Source: Saprospiraceae bacterium
Lineage (GTDB): Bacteria > Bacteroidota > Bacteroidia > Chitinophagales > Saprospiraceae
DNA: 64,000 bases
Direction: 5' to 3'
Assembly (NCBI GenBank): GCA_016714765.1
Contig: JADKCF010000008.1
Coordinates: forward strand, 1 to 64,000
Part shown: positions 18,189-27,721 of the stretch, piece by piece
Layout: each line of letters begins with the position of its first letter
Position numbering within the stretch: the first letter of the stretch is position 1
Program-made: the position numbers and the translations under genes
The notes under the pieces: model-generated
The model's input: only the letters and a program-made list of their open reading frames with translations
What the model was told of the DNA's origin: nothing
The model's database searches: none

Positions 18189-18794
18189 ATGTCAGATGAA
18201 ATGAAACCCGTCATCATCGATGAGAAAACTCAAAGGCTCCAGGAAATAATAGAACAGACAGAGCGTGATTTTAATCATGAAGTGAAAATCACTCCGGGCG
18301 AAGCCAAACGTATCGACCTCATCCGAAAGATGAAACAGGATACGGATAAGCAGGAATATATGATCATGTTCAATGCACTGATGATAGGCTTGACTTTAGT
18401 CTCGTTGGTTCATTTTATATTATTCAACACCATTTTTTCATTGATTTGTCTTTTAGCGGGTATTCTGTATTTCATTTATATCCGTAAGCGACTTACAGCA
18501 GCTACACTGCAGTTGGCTGATTATAAAAACAACTTTGATAAGTATTTGTGGGAAGGCTTTTACCTGAAAGAAATGAGATATTCTGCTGTAAAGCTGGCTT
18601 ATTTTATTTTTTTCCCGTTTGTGATAGTTTTTTTGACTGATTTTTTGAGGTACAATGATGAGAGGGTTTCCTTGTGGATGGGGGTTTTAGTGGCATTGGC
18701 TATCAGTAGCATCGGTTGGATGATATTTTTTTCTGACGATAAACAAGTACTTGAAAGTATAGAATCAGATCTGAAAGCACTGGAGTATATATGA
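18189..18794 (+). CDS. Membrane protein of unknown function
   Basis: 201 aa from ATG 18189. The open frame extends up to 18093, but that part would place an odd hydrophobic segment before the acidic start region. An N-terminal helical, charged region (about 1-55) is followed by two pairs of membrane helices (about 60-100 and 135-180) and a short acidic tail (FSDDKQVLESIESDLKALEYI is split here for length). I recognise no family. It follows the ComF gene in the same orientation. Confidence 0.6.
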   Translation: MSDEMKPVIIDEKTQRLQEIIEQTERDFNHEVKITPGEAKRIDLIRKMKQDTDKQEYMIMFNALMIGLTLVSLVHFILFNTIFSLICLLAGILYFIYIRKRLTAATLQLADYKNNFDKYLWEGFYLKEMRYSAVKLAYFIFFPFVIVFLTDFLRYNDERVSLWMGVLVALAISSIGWMIFFSDDKQVLESIESDLKALEYI

Positions 18795-18875
18795 TTTTCT
18801 ATACTCATACGGCTTAAAACCTGCATAATTTGCCCATAAGAAAGAGTAATTCCATTTGTATTGATTGCTAAAAAT

Positions 18876-18903
18876 AGAAAAGACTGCCTAAGCAGCCTTT
18901 TCT
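18876..18903. terminator. Bidirectional hairpin terminator
   Basis: Arms at 18876-18887 and 18892-18903 form a 12-bp stem with one A-C mismatch and a 4-nt loop (CTAA). A-rich and T-rich flanks in the stem allow it to work both ways. It separates the convergent membrane-protein gene and MscS gene. Confidence 0.65.
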
Positions 18904-18953
18904 ACACATCTGAGAAAAACTCAATGAATCAAAACATCATTTTTCTTTATTGT

Positions 18954-19787
18954 TTATTTATTGATGATAACTCTGTGCGGAATTGGGCCGGCAATTTTAT
19001 GAGCATCAAAAGCATTCTTCACTGATTCGAGTGTACCAAAGTATACGTCCCAATAATCTTCCTGTGCACAATAAGGTCTGATAGCAAGCGTGACCATACC
19101 ATCTCCGACTTTTTGTACACTCACTTCAGGAGCTGGTGTTTTAAGGACTTTTGGATTGGCCAACATCGCGTCAGTGGCTACTTTTCTGGCGTTTTCAATA
19201 TTTTCAGCCGGATCTATAGCCATGGCCAGATCTACTCTCAGGTTACCGTGTGAGGTATAATTTACGATCGTACCTGTAGACAAAGCACCGTTAGCAAGGA
19301 TAACAGTTTTGTTTTCAGGGGTCAGCAAAAAGGTATTGAAAACACCTTGTTCTTTTACATTACCTACATGACCTTGTGCTTCTATAAGGTCACCCAGTTT
19401 GAAAGGTTTAAACAATAACATCATCACACCACCTGCGAAATTCCCCAGAGTACCATTAAGTGCGGCACCTACACCAACTGCCAAACCTGCCAGTATCGCT
19501 GCAAAGGAGGTCAGATTGACACCCAACATACCGAATACTGTCAACAATAAAAGAATGTTGAGCATGATCTTTACGAACGAACTTAGGAAACTCTGTAATG
19601 AAATGTCTACTTTTTTAGCATTCAAAACGCGGATCAACATGTTGCCAATCCATTTGATAATAACACTTCCGATGAGATATACAACGACTGCACCAATTAG
19701 CTTTGGAGCATATTCGATGGATAATTCTGTAATTTTACCAACAAAATTTACTGTGGTAGAGATAGGAGCGGTTGCTTGAAGGAGCAT
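18954..19787 (-). CDS. MscS family small-conductance mechanosensitive channel
   Basis: 277 aa, close to E. coli MscS in size. It has three predicted membrane helices. The pore-lining helix is Gly/Ala rich (ILAGLAVGVGAALNGTLGNFA) and runs into GGVMMLLFKPFKLGDLIEAQG, the start of the cytoplasmic beta domain. The C-terminal part has the usual VEV-like strands and a YFGTLESVKNAFDAHKI helix. The channel opens under membrane tension and releases solutes during osmotic downshift. Monocistronic, with a terminator behind it. Confidence 0.9.
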   Translation of the reverse strand: MLLQATAPISTTVNFVGKITELSIEYAPKLIGAVVVYLIGSVIIKWIGNMLIRVLNAKKVDISLQSFLSSFVKIMLNILLLLTVFGMLGVNLTSFAAILAGLAVGVGAALNGTLGNFAGGVMMLLFKPFKLGDLIEAQGHVGNVKEQGVFNTFLLTPENKTVILANGALSTGTIVNYTSHGNLRVDLAMAIDPAENIENARKVATDAMLANPKVLKTPAPEVSVQKVGDGMVTLAIRPYCAQEDYWDVYFGTLESVKNAFDAHKIAGPIPHRVIINK

Positions 19788-19938
19788 GTTTTTTAAATTT
19801 ATTAGTTATACAATACATGTGAGACCATCCTTACAGAAATAAGTCACCACAAAAAGTAATAAATTTAGCAATTCATAAAATTTTGTTAAAAAACATGTGG
19901 TATCACACTTTTGGGATCGTCATCTCAGTTTGCAATAT

Positions 19939-21245
19939 TTAATTTTGCTTTTGTTTGCAATAGTATTTGCTCTCTGGAAGTGAGAAATTGTCTGTTTTGG
20001 AAGGCCACAGAAAAATAATAAGTTGGTAGAATAATATGCCATAGTTGGATTCTCCGAATATTCCAAATTCAGTAAATGAATTGATAAGGATAGGTATAAA
20101 TATCCCGACTAAAAACAACCTTTTGGATTTCTCTTCCCGCAGCATCGCACGGATGGTAAAAAACACCTGAAAGAGTACTATGGTAAGCCCGATAAATCCA
20201 AGATTCATCAAGACCTGTATAAATGTATTGTGGGTCATCTTACCGGGGTAGGTGTGAGTACTCTGAAAATACTCTTTGTAATCTATCCTCATAAAACCAA
20301 AACCAAGGAGAGGCTCTCTGGGTAATCCTTCAGTTATCAGTGCTTTCCAAAACGGAAGCCTACCAGTCATGCTCATGATCTCTTCAATCCTCTCAGGGTC
20401 TCCATCTTTGAGTACTACCTTCCAAATAGCCGGTGGGGTGATAATCAGCATTGCGGCAATAATCACAATTTTTACTTTTTTCTTTTCTGACTGAAATATA
20501 TGGTACATAATGATAAGCAGAACGCCTATAAGCGATGACCTGGATCCTGTTTCCATTAAAGCATATGTTATGATGATCATTTTGAAAATTATCCATTTTT
20601 GTGATGGGTTTTCATAAAGATCTGCAATAAAACATGCAGCTCCAACACCGCAAGCATTCCTAATTCATTGGGATTCATCATATATCCCCCCAATCTTGCC
20701 TCTTCGCCTCCATGAGTTAGTCTGAAAAATATATCAGGGGCTACAAATTTGCCTATCACAAATACTAACAGTAGCACGAATGTGCTGTCTCCCACCATAC
20801 GATGTACTTTGAGTCCATGACCAGGGTAATATACATCGAACAGCATGATAGATTTTGTAAAAAAGTAGGCAAATATGAGATTTTGTGTAGTCATAAACCA
20901 TTGGAGGGCACTATACCCTACATTGGTACTCCACATAAATGAGGCAAAACCAAGGAGGAGATAAGCAAAATACAAAAATGGGGCCCCATGATTCTTCCAT
21001 GTCAGTGTATCTACTGCCTTGTTTTTCAAAATGCTGTAATAAACTGCTATGGATCCAGCCAGGACTCCCATGCGACCGACGACCTTGATAATGCGGGTGA
21101 TGGTTACATTTTCACTCCATGTAAAAAAGCAAGCTATCATCAGCAACATCAAAATAAACATGATTTGCCCTGTCATTTTTAGAAAACGGGCATCTTCAGA
21201 TTTGTTTTCTGTATATGAATTATGTGCTTCTATAGCTACTTCCAT
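19939..21245 (-). CDS. O-antigen ligase/polymerase (Wzy-like), apparent frameshift
   Basis: Frames 21245-20589 and 20580-19939 are two halves of one polytopic protein of about 435 aa. The first half has six or so hydrophobic helices and ends in an MNPNELG motif and IFMKTHHK. The second begins inside a helix and has the METGSRSSLIGV loop. A large periplasmic loop with LLGFGFMRIDYKEYF and THTYPGKMTHNTFIQVL is typical of the Wzy_C/WaaL family. The break is at CACAAAAATGG near 20590-20596; one extra A joins H-H-K-K-W-I-I-F-K. It is the last gene of the exopolysaccharide operon. Confidence 0.83.
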
Positions 21246-21248
21246 GAT

Positions 21249-22370
21249 TTATTTTTGGTCCAGTGCGTTTTGATACATTTTTTGGTATTGGGGTATAAGA
21301 ACTTCCCATGAGTAGGATCGTCTGACCATTTCCTCACATCTTTGGCTGTATTGATCAAGTATATTGTGTTGCCAAGCCTTAACCATAGTGACCATTGCCT
21401 TATTCAATTCTGTGGTGTTTTCATTTTTGACAGCGATGCCTGCTTCATGTAGGGTGATGTTTTCGGCTATGTTGGTTGCCTCGGTGACGATGCATGGTAT
21501 GCCCATGGCAGCAGCCTCCAGTACAGAGGCAGGAAGGCCTTCATTGCGAGATGCATGAATAAATACATCCATTTTTGACATTATTTCAGATTTTTCATGA
21601 CCGAATTTGCTGCCCCAAAATACTACTTTATCTGATATGCTATACAATGTGGCCATTTTTTCGAGATCAGATCTTTCCGGCCCATCACCTACAATCCATA
21701 GTTCTGCACGTTGCAATTCTTTTGGTAGCTGGCTGAAAGCCTTTAGTATCAGGTCCAGGCCTTTGGTATATATATCCATCCTCCCTACAAAACCAAAAAT
21801 ACATTTTTTGCCGGGGCTTTTACTCAGCACTGCAGTGTCAGGTGTAAATCCATAGGGCAACAGGGTCATGTTTTGACCATTGTAAATCTGACTCAGACCT
21901 AGGGTCTCACTTTGGCCTATATGATGGATACTTTTGGCTTTGAGCAGCAGATTTTTTTCCAGCAAAGCAAAGTATATTTTTTTTATCCATTTATTTTTTT
22001 GCATGGCTATGGTATTGTAAGCACCATGTGGCGTGAAAACGAAAGGTAAAGAGCTGGAAGTCAGTCTTCTGCTGATACTGTAAAAAACAGGAATCCAACC
22101 ACCATGGATATGAAAAATTGTGTCGTCAGAAAGATTCTGAATGCTTTGCTCAAAACCTTCAGGAAGACTGAAGGCGAAAGATCCCTTTTTTAATATTTTG
22201 GTTGTAAAAGTCCTGGCAGGATAATTTTCTTGAGTATCCGCAGCTATGCCCCACACACTCACATCAATGCCAGCGTCAGCCTGGCGCGTAGCCAGTTCAT
22301 GCACTACTTTATTGACTCCATTCATTCTTTCAGGGTTGGCTTTCCCAAGCACAAGGTGTATGATTTTCAT
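21249..22370 (-). CDS. Glycosyltransferase family 4 protein
   Basis: 373 aa with GT-B architecture. The N-terminal half has a VNKVVHELA-type acceptor domain start and FTPHGAYNTIAMQK. The C-terminal nucleotide-sugar half has FGFVGRMDIYTKGLDLILKAF, LWIVGDGPERSDLEKMA and the EX7E region (HASRNEGLPASVLEAAAMG). It probably adds one sugar to the lipid-linked repeat unit on the cytoplasmic face. Its stop is 3 bp from the Wzy-like start, and its own start overlaps the flippase stop by 4 bp. Confidence 0.9.
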   Translation of the reverse strand: MKIIHLVLGKANPERMNGVNKVVHELATRQADAGIDVSVWGIAADTQENYPARTFTTKILKKGSFAFSLPEGFEQSIQNLSDDTIFHIHGGWIPVFYSISRRLTSSSLPFVFTPHGAYNTIAMQKNKWIKKIYFALLEKNLLLKAKSIHHIGQSETLGLSQIYNGQNMTLLPYGFTPDTAVLSKSPGKKCIFGFVGRMDIYTKGLDLILKAFSQLPKELQRAELWIVGDGPERSDLEKMATLYSISDKVVFWGSKFGHEKSEIMSKMDVFIHASRNEGLPASVLEAAAMGIPCIVTEATNIAENITLHEAGIAVKNENTTELNKAMVTMVKAWQHNILDQYSQRCEEMVRRSYSWEVLIPQYQKMYQNALDQK

Positions 22371-23599
22371 AATTGATTATTAAGTTTAGAGAGTTTGTAC
22401 TGCCAAAAAGCCATCATGAGCAATTGACTGAAGATGAGTCCTGCAATGGCTCCTGAGATGCCCCACGTTTGGAGTAAAAATTTAAAAGATGTGAGACTAA
22501 ATGCAAGCGATAGCAGATACCCCTCAAAAAATAAGTGATTTTGGCCTGCTGTCCTGATGAATATTCTTACCGGATAGTTTAACAAAATGAAGATGTAAAG
22601 TATCGCCATACCTTTGACAACAAAACTATAGGTAATCAGATCATTTATTTGGATAAAATGAATCAATGTATCCGCTCCCAATATAATGATGAGCAGGATA
22701 ATGGCTATCCCACCCAGAAATTTGATCGAGATATTTTTAATGAGACTGGCAGCTTCAGATTTTGATTTATTATCAAAGATTTTGGCCGCCTTAGGGGTGA
22801 GATAATTTTCGTATGCCTGCAATATCATATTGATAACACCAAATCCTGACTGAACCAATCTGAAAACACCTAAAGCAGCAGGACTAATGAAAATACCGGC
22901 AGATACTACAAAAAAATTGCCACTCCACCATTGGATCATCGCCGTGGGCAACAACCATTTTGACTGATGCAAAGAATCGCTGAAATAAGTGTAAAATACA
23001 ACTTTACTCATAAATTTGGGCTTGAGAAAAAAAATGCCTATCATGGTAGGAATCAAATACACCGCCACCATCATCATCACTATCTCCTGAAGCTCACATT
23101 CGTAAAAATATAAAAGGACAAAAAATACCAGATGGCTTACCAAAAGTAGGGCTGATATGCTGATAGCTTTTGTGAGTTGACCTGATGTAAGAAACCACCT
23201 CCTGAAAAAATCAAACAAGATAAATGCAGTCATCAAAGCTGTGCCTGCAATAATCGCAGGGACACTTACACCTGTCATTTGTGAAATCCATTGTGAGCTT
23301 AAAACGACTATCAAACTGATGCCGGTACAAATACCTGTCAACATTACAAAATTGTAAGAAGCATATTCTTTTTCTGCACTGAATCTATGATAAGCTACCT
23401 GCATGGGTTGGATTACAATAGCATTGCTGACGCTCAGTATCATATACACAAACAACAGTATTCCTGCATAATAACCAAATTCTTTAATGCCGATGTTTTT
23501 GGCAATGGCAAAGGATGATATAAAAGTCAGGGCGCTGAAAACACCTTGCTCAAAGAGGAAAATATATTTATCCTGAGCTACTAATTTTGAAATTCTCAT
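22367..23599 (-). CDS. Polysaccharide flippase (Wzx/MATE-like)
   Basis: 410 aa from the ATG at 23599, which overlaps the TGA of the Wzc-like gene (ATGA). An upstream in-frame extension to 23710 is less likely. It has about twelve hydrophobic helices and the N-terminal FEQGVFSALTFISSFAIAK-like start of Wzx/polysaccharide biosynthesis membrane proteins. It should flip undecaprenyl-linked repeat units across the inner membrane for assembly by the Wzy-like protein. All signs of an intact gene. Confidence 0.83.
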   Translation of the reverse strand: MRISKLVAQDKYIFLFEQGVFSALTFISSFAIAKNIGIKEFGYYAGILLFVYMILSVSNAIVIQPMQVAYHRFSAEKEYASYNFVMLTGICTGISLIVVLSSQWISQMTGVSVPAIIAGTALMTAFILFDFFRRWFLTSGQLTKAISISALLLVSHLVFFVLLYFYECELQEIVMMMVAVYLIPTMIGIFFLKPKFMSKVVFYTYFSDSLHQSKWLLPTAMIQWWSGNFFVVSAGIFISPAALGVFRLVQSGFGVINMILQAYENYLTPKAAKIFDNKSKSEAASLIKNISIKFLGGIAIILLIIILGADTLIHFIQINDLITYSFVVKGMAILYIFILLNYPVRIFIRTAGQNHLFFEGYLLSLAFSLTSFKFLLQTWGISGAIAGLIFSQLLMMAFWQYKLSKLNNQL

Positions 23600-25755
23600 A
23601 TTGTGACTGCTTGTTTTGGGGCTTTGGAAAAACTGCTTATAAAACCACTTACAAGCTTGAATATGCCGGGATTGTATTGAAATCTGTTCAGGACAAAATG
23701 AGGTTTGCATACCTTGTACTCATCTGCCAGCAAACTGATCTTAGTTATATCTTCAGAGGATGAAACTTTGCTGTCAAGAACAAAAAAATTGGTATGTGCG
23801 ATATTTAAAAATAAGGGTGCGAATGTCGCATTAGCTAAGTCTTCATTGTTGATTAGGATGTGGTCATATTGCTGTCTCCATTTATCCATCATAATCCCGA
23901 TTTCTTTTGTGTTCATCCGCTTTTCATCTTTATTAAATGCTGAAGCAATATAGATGGAAGTGTTGCTGGTATCACCTGTGATAAAATCACCATTTACGTC
24001 AACAATGAGCACTTTATTGCCTTGATCAGCGAGGCTTAGAGCAAGGTTTTTAACATGGAAAGAACGACCTTCACGCGAAGTCATGGATGAAAACGCAGTG
24101 ACCTTACCAGGGAGAATGATTTCTTTAAGCTGGAGACTGATGGCAGTTTTTCTGAAAAAATCCTGATGGTCTTTGCTGTTCTTAAGGCTGGCAGTTGTGT
24201 ATCCAACGGGTATAGCACTCTTTGTTTCTATGCTTTCTATGTTTTTTACGCCGGGATAAAACAGCTCTTTCAGTGCAATCAGTGATATACCTCCAAAGAT
24301 ACCCAGTAAAATAGATACCAGCTTGATGATTGTATGGTTGGGAGCTACTGGTTTTGAAGCTATGACTGCTGGATTAAGAATTCTGTGGAATGCATTTTTG
24401 GCTGCCTTAGCGATGTCTGCTTCTATCTTTTTATTATTCAGAAACATGTACGAACTCTGATATAAATCAAACTCTCTGTTCATGATAGTCAGTAGTTTTT
24501 CTCTTTCAGGCAAACCAATGAAAACTTTTTCTGCTTCTTCTATATCCTGATTGAGATGGTTGTATTTGGTCTCCAGATTGTTTTTGGTATTTTGAATGCT
24601 TTCTACCAGATAATCTGTATAATCTTTGATTTTTCTGTCTACTATTTTTACTCTGTCGTCGGCTGGGGTGTAAGTCAGTAAAAGATCTTTTTTTGTCGCT
24701 TGCAGTTCCTTTATTTTTTTCATCATCTCTGTAGAAAGAAGGTCAGTGAAGGCTTCAAAATTAGGTGCAAGGTCGAGGAAATTGTTTTTGCCTGTTGTTA
24801 TATAGGTGTTGAGATCCTGAATCGCTTCCAGGTTCATCTTCAGATTGGTTTGCTGTATTTTGAGCTGTGAGATTTTCCTCAGATCTGTTTCTGTCTCCTG
24901 TCTGACATTGATGATATTGTTCTTATCCCTGTATGACTGAATCTTATTTTCAGATTGAGATAATCTGGATGAAATGTCAGAAATTTGGGTTTTCAGAAAA
25001 TCAGATGTCAAATCAGCTGCTTCATATTTAACTTTTATATAATCTTCTATGTAAGTTTCGGCGATTGTATTAACTATAGCAGCAGCCTTGGCGGGGTTTG
25101 AGCTTTTGAAGCTAATTCTTACTACCGGTACATCTTTGTCTACAGATGTGATGTCCAGTTTGCTTTGCAGGTCTGCGATGACGTTTTCTTTGTTTTTTAT
25201 TTCCAGGACATATTGGTCAGCTATGCGTACGTTTTTTTCGATGGCAGACTGATTGATACTGATGATCATGCGAGCTTTTCCCAGGTCGATGCGTTGGTCT
25301 ATCTTGCCTTCGATGACTTCACCGGAAGGGAGAGTCACTTTATATGTCGTGGTATCCATTACCAGGATAGGAATTGGTAATTGGGTCAATGCCGAAACAT
25401 CACCTGAAAACGAGATATGTATGGGACTATCCATATACAACTCAGTCATTTTTAGTTTGCCTTTTCTGTAAAGTACGTATCCCTCAGATGTCTTGGCAAG
25501 CACTTTTTCCAGAATAACCCGAGACTTCATAACTTCTATTTCCGCCATGATTTTAGTTCCACTGGCAAACACATCCATATCTTTGTAAAGATTGTTGCCC
25601 GGTACACCCTCATTAGCATCTGCCAGTCTTATTTTTGCTGTGCTTTCATACTGCGGGACAGCATATTTAAGGTATTTATTGGCAAAGAAATAAGCAGTCA
25701 ACGCACCTGCAATAATGATTGGCCAGGCTTTGAGATATGGTTGGATAAAATTCAT
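23596..25755 (-). CDS. Wzc/GumC-like polysaccharide co-polymerase with degenerate kinase domain
   Basis: 719 aa. It has an N-terminal membrane helix (about 10-27), a Wzz domain, long coiled coils (about 230-430), the GNVR-like tail (NREFDLYQSSYMFLNNKKIEAD) and a second membrane helix near 480-500. A C-terminal BY-kinase-like domain follows (about 530-719). The Walker A region reads SSMTSREGRSF near 550-562, where an active kinase would have GEGK(S/T). A' is VLIVDVNGD, and there is no C-terminal tyrosine cluster. It should set chain length and bridge the export channel but is unlikely to phosphorylate. Confidence 0.85.
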   Translation of the reverse strand: MNFIQPYLKAWPIIIAGALTAYFFANKYLKYAVPQYESTAKIRLADANEGVPGNNLYKDMDVFASGTKIMAEIEVMKSRVILEKVLAKTSEGYVLYRKGKLKMTELYMDSPIHISFSGDVSALTQLPIPILVMDTTTYKVTLPSGEVIEGKIDQRIDLGKARMIISINQSAIEKNVRIADQYVLEIKNKENVIADLQSKLDITSVDKDVPVVRISFKSSNPAKAAAIVNTIAETYIEDYIKVKYEAADLTSDFLKTQISDISSRLSQSENKIQSYRDKNNIINVRQETETDLRKISQLKIQQTNLKMNLEAIQDLNTYITTGKNNFLDLAPNFEAFTDLLSTEMMKKIKELQATKKDLLLTYTPADDRVKIVDRKIKDYTDYLVESIQNTKNNLETKYNHLNQDIEEAEKVFIGLPEREKLLTIMNREFDLYQSSYMFLNNKKIEADIAKAAKNAFHRILNPAVIASKPVAPNHTIIKLVSILLGIFGGISLIALKELFYPGVKNIESIETKSAIPVGYTTASLKNSKDHQDFFRKTAISLQLKEIILPGKVTAFSSMTSREGRSFHVKNLALSLADQGNKVLIVDVNGDFITGDTSNTSIYIASAFNKDEKRMNTKEIGIMMDKWRQQYDHILINNEDLANATFAPLFLNIAHTNFFVLDSKVSSSEDITKISLLADEYKVCKPHFVLNRFQYNPGIFKLVSGFISSFSKAPKQAVTI

Positions 25756-25783
25756 TACGATTGTTATATTTGATCTTAATTTT

Positions 25784-26551
25784 TTAGAAAGAACCCATCA
25801 GGATAGCAGCAGCAGTAGCAGTCGAAGCCAGTGGGATGATAGTAGATATCCGCTTGTCAAAATCTTTATGTTTTTTGGATGGCGCTATGATGACATCTCC
25901 CGGGTGAAGCTGTATGTTATTCATTGCGACATTGCCTGATGCGGTCAGGTCTATATTGGCAATTTTCACATCGGGACCGTCTTGTCTCAGGATTTTGATT
26001 TTTTTAATATTGGCATAAAATTCGAATCCTCCGGCTCTGGCCACCATTTCCAGGAGGTTGTTATTGTCTTTGTCTACGTGTATGACAGAAGGATTTCTAA
26101 ATTCTCCCAAAAGGGTGATTTCTTTATTCATTACTTTTACGTCTACAATTGCTTTTTGTATCCATTCTGATGCGCTCGATCTGATAAATTCTTTTAGCTG
26201 TGGTACAGTCATGCCTGTTACCTTCAGGGTACCTATGCGAGGTACTTCTATATTACCATCTGCATCTACGAGCAACCATTTACCGTAAACTTCATTTGAG
26301 TTGTATATGCCATACACAGAGCCTATGCTCATCTCGTCCTGACCCCAAACAGAAATGTTTATTTTATCATCTACTCTTATTTTGTGCTGATAGTTTGGGT
26401 TGAATATAAAGGCACTGTCTATTTTTTCAGCACCTGACCTGACAGATTTGTCAGAGAACAGGTTTTGGGTCTTGCAAGACATCATGCCGGCTAAGAGGAA
26501 GACTATCATTCCTTTCATCAGGAATAAACGTGTGAGTTGGAAGGAAGTCAT
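25784..26551 (-). CDS. Wza-like polysaccharide export lipoprotein
   Basis: 255 aa. A lipoprotein signal has Cys near residue 26 (LAGMMSC). A poly-export domain follows (YQHKIRVDDKINISVWGQDEMS) and an SLBB domain (ITLLGEFRNPSVIHVDKDNNN, split here at 20). It forms the outer-membrane channel for exopolysaccharide with the Wzc-like protein downstream. The C-terminal hydrophobic stretch (TSTATAAAILMGSF region) resembles the membrane-spanning end of Bacteroidota homologues. The start overlaps the response-regulator stop by 4 bp. Confidence 0.9.
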   Translation of the reverse strand: MTSFQLTRLFLMKGMIVFLLAGMMSCKTQNLFSDKSVRSGAEKIDSAFIFNPNYQHKIRVDDKINISVWGQDEMSIGSVYGIYNSNEVYGKWLLVDADGNIEVPRIGTLKVTGMTVPQLKEFIRSSASEWIQKAIVDVKVMNKEITLLGEFRNPSVIHVDKDNNNLLEMVARAGGFEFYANIKKIKILRQDGPDVKIANIDLTASGNVAMNNIQLHPGDVIIAPSKKHKDFDKRISTIIPLASTATAAAILMGSF

Positions 26552-26985
26552 ATAGCTAAATTGATTATTTTCTGAACTAATGATGGTTTTTTTGATTTTA
26601 TCTTCTGGTCTACCAGTTCCACTTTTTCGAGCGTTTTGGTAATGTCGTTGGGTAAAGTTTCGCTTTTTATAATGTAGTCAAAAGCTCCATATCTGAGTGT
26701 ATTCAATGCTGTACGCATATCTTCTTGCCCTGAGATCATGACGACATAAATATCAGGATTGTATCTTTTTATTTTTTTGAGTACTTCAAATCCATTCAAC
26801 TGGTCCATCTGAATATCAAGCAGGATGACCGAAGGGTTTTCATGTATACAGTGGAGGGCGTCGATTCCGGAAGTGAAGATAGTGACATCACTATATCCTT
26901 TGTCACTTACAACCTTTTTTATGATGTTGGCGGTAAAAATATCATCATCGATGATAAAACATTTAAATTTTTGAGTGGTATCCAT
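26548..26985 (-). CDS. Single-domain response regulator
   Basis: About 145 aa from ATG 26985 (MDTTQKFKCFIIDDD). An upstream extension to 27084 has poor protein character. The receiver residues are present: the acidic triad IIDDD, the phospho-acceptor Asp in VILLDIQMD, the Ser of VMISGQED and the Lys of YIIKSE. There is no DNA-binding or enzymatic output domain, only a 25-residue basic tail. It starts the exopolysaccharide operon and overlaps the wza start (ATGA). This suggests it signals through a protein partner rather than by binding DNA. No kinase is nearby. Confidence 0.85.
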   Translation of the reverse strand: MDTTQKFKCFIIDDDIFTANIIKKVVSDKGYSDVTIFTSGIDALHCIHENPSVILLDIQMDQLNGFEVLKKIKRYNPDIYVVMISGQEDMRTALNTLRYGAFDYIIKSETLPNDITKTLEKVELVDQKIKSKKPSLVQKIINLAI

Positions 26986-27131
26986 ATTATTTAATTTGCA
27001 ATACCATATTCTATAAGTGTGCCATTGTGTTAAGTGATTGATTATCAGAAATATATAGTAATGACGCAAAAGTGTTTTTTCCAAAAAATGGAACTAAATC
27101 CAGAATTTAGAAAGAAAATATCAAGTGGTAA

Positions 27132-27164
27132 TTGTGTCTAAAAGCATGGATTACCGTATATTTG
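27132..27164 (+). promoter_or_regulatory. Predicted promoter of the YdeI-like gene
   Basis: TTG at 27132-27134, 22-bp spacer, TATATTTG at 27157-27164. Fits the Bacteroidota pattern; the start codon is 69 bp on. Confidence 0.4.
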
Positions 27165-27232
27165 TTTCCTTAATGTCATAAAACTGACCCTGTAAGATAG
27201 CTGGTTAATTTAGTAACTTATCAAAATGAATC

Positions 27233-27712
27233 ATGGAAAAACCCTTGGTGAAGAAAGATTGTATATTGGAAAAGTATCCGGGTAAGGGGGGCTGGACGTA
27301 TGTGGCCATTCCTGAAATACCTCAGGATAAAAAGGCATATTTCGGGTGGGTTAGGGTGAGGGGCAGTATTGATGGGTTTGAATTCCGTAGTTTCAACCTT
27401 ATGCCCATGGGCAATGGTTGCCTGTTTTTGTCTGTAAGGGCGGAAATCAGAAAGGTTATAAAAAAGCAAGCCGGAGACACAGTGCATGTCATTTTGTATG
27501 CAGACCATGAACCCACCATCATACCTGATGAATGGCTGGAATGTCTGGCAGAGGAGAAAGCCGCTCAGGACTTTTTTAATGAATTACCGGAGTCTGAACA
27601 AAAGAAGTATACAGACTGGATATATTCCGCAAAATCTGAAGAAACCAAAATCAGCAGAATAGGTGAGAGTATCGAAAAACTTATCAAAAGAAAAAAAAGA
27701 TCTGATCCTTAG
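27233..27712 (+). CDS. DUF1905/YdeI-OmpD-associated family protein
   Basis: 159 aa, soluble. The N-terminal two thirds resembles DUF1905, a small beta barrel: WTYVAIPEIPQDKKAYFGWV, a GSIDGFEF strand and FLSVRAEIRKVIKKQAGDTV. The C-terminal third is the OmdA/YdeI helical segment (AAQDFFNELPESEQKKYTDW, ending in ISRIGESIEKL). YdeI-type proteins have been linked to envelope protection against peptides, but this one is untested. It stands alone between the exopolysaccharide operon and a convergent membrane protein. Confidence 0.82.
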   Translation: MEKPLVKKDCILEKYPGKGGWTYVAIPEIPQDKKAYFGWVRVRGSIDGFEFRSFNLMPMGNGCLFLSVRAEIRKVIKKQAGDTVHVILYADHEPTIIPDEWLECLAEEKAAQDFFNELPESEQKKYTDWIYSAKSEETKISRIGESIEKLIKRKKRSDP

Positions 27713-27721
27713 TGATACTTC

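Noticed and set aside
26010..26050. TTCGAATCC-like tRNA T-loop motif
   Set aside because: It lies inside the wza coding sequence and no acceptor or anticodon stem can be formed around it.
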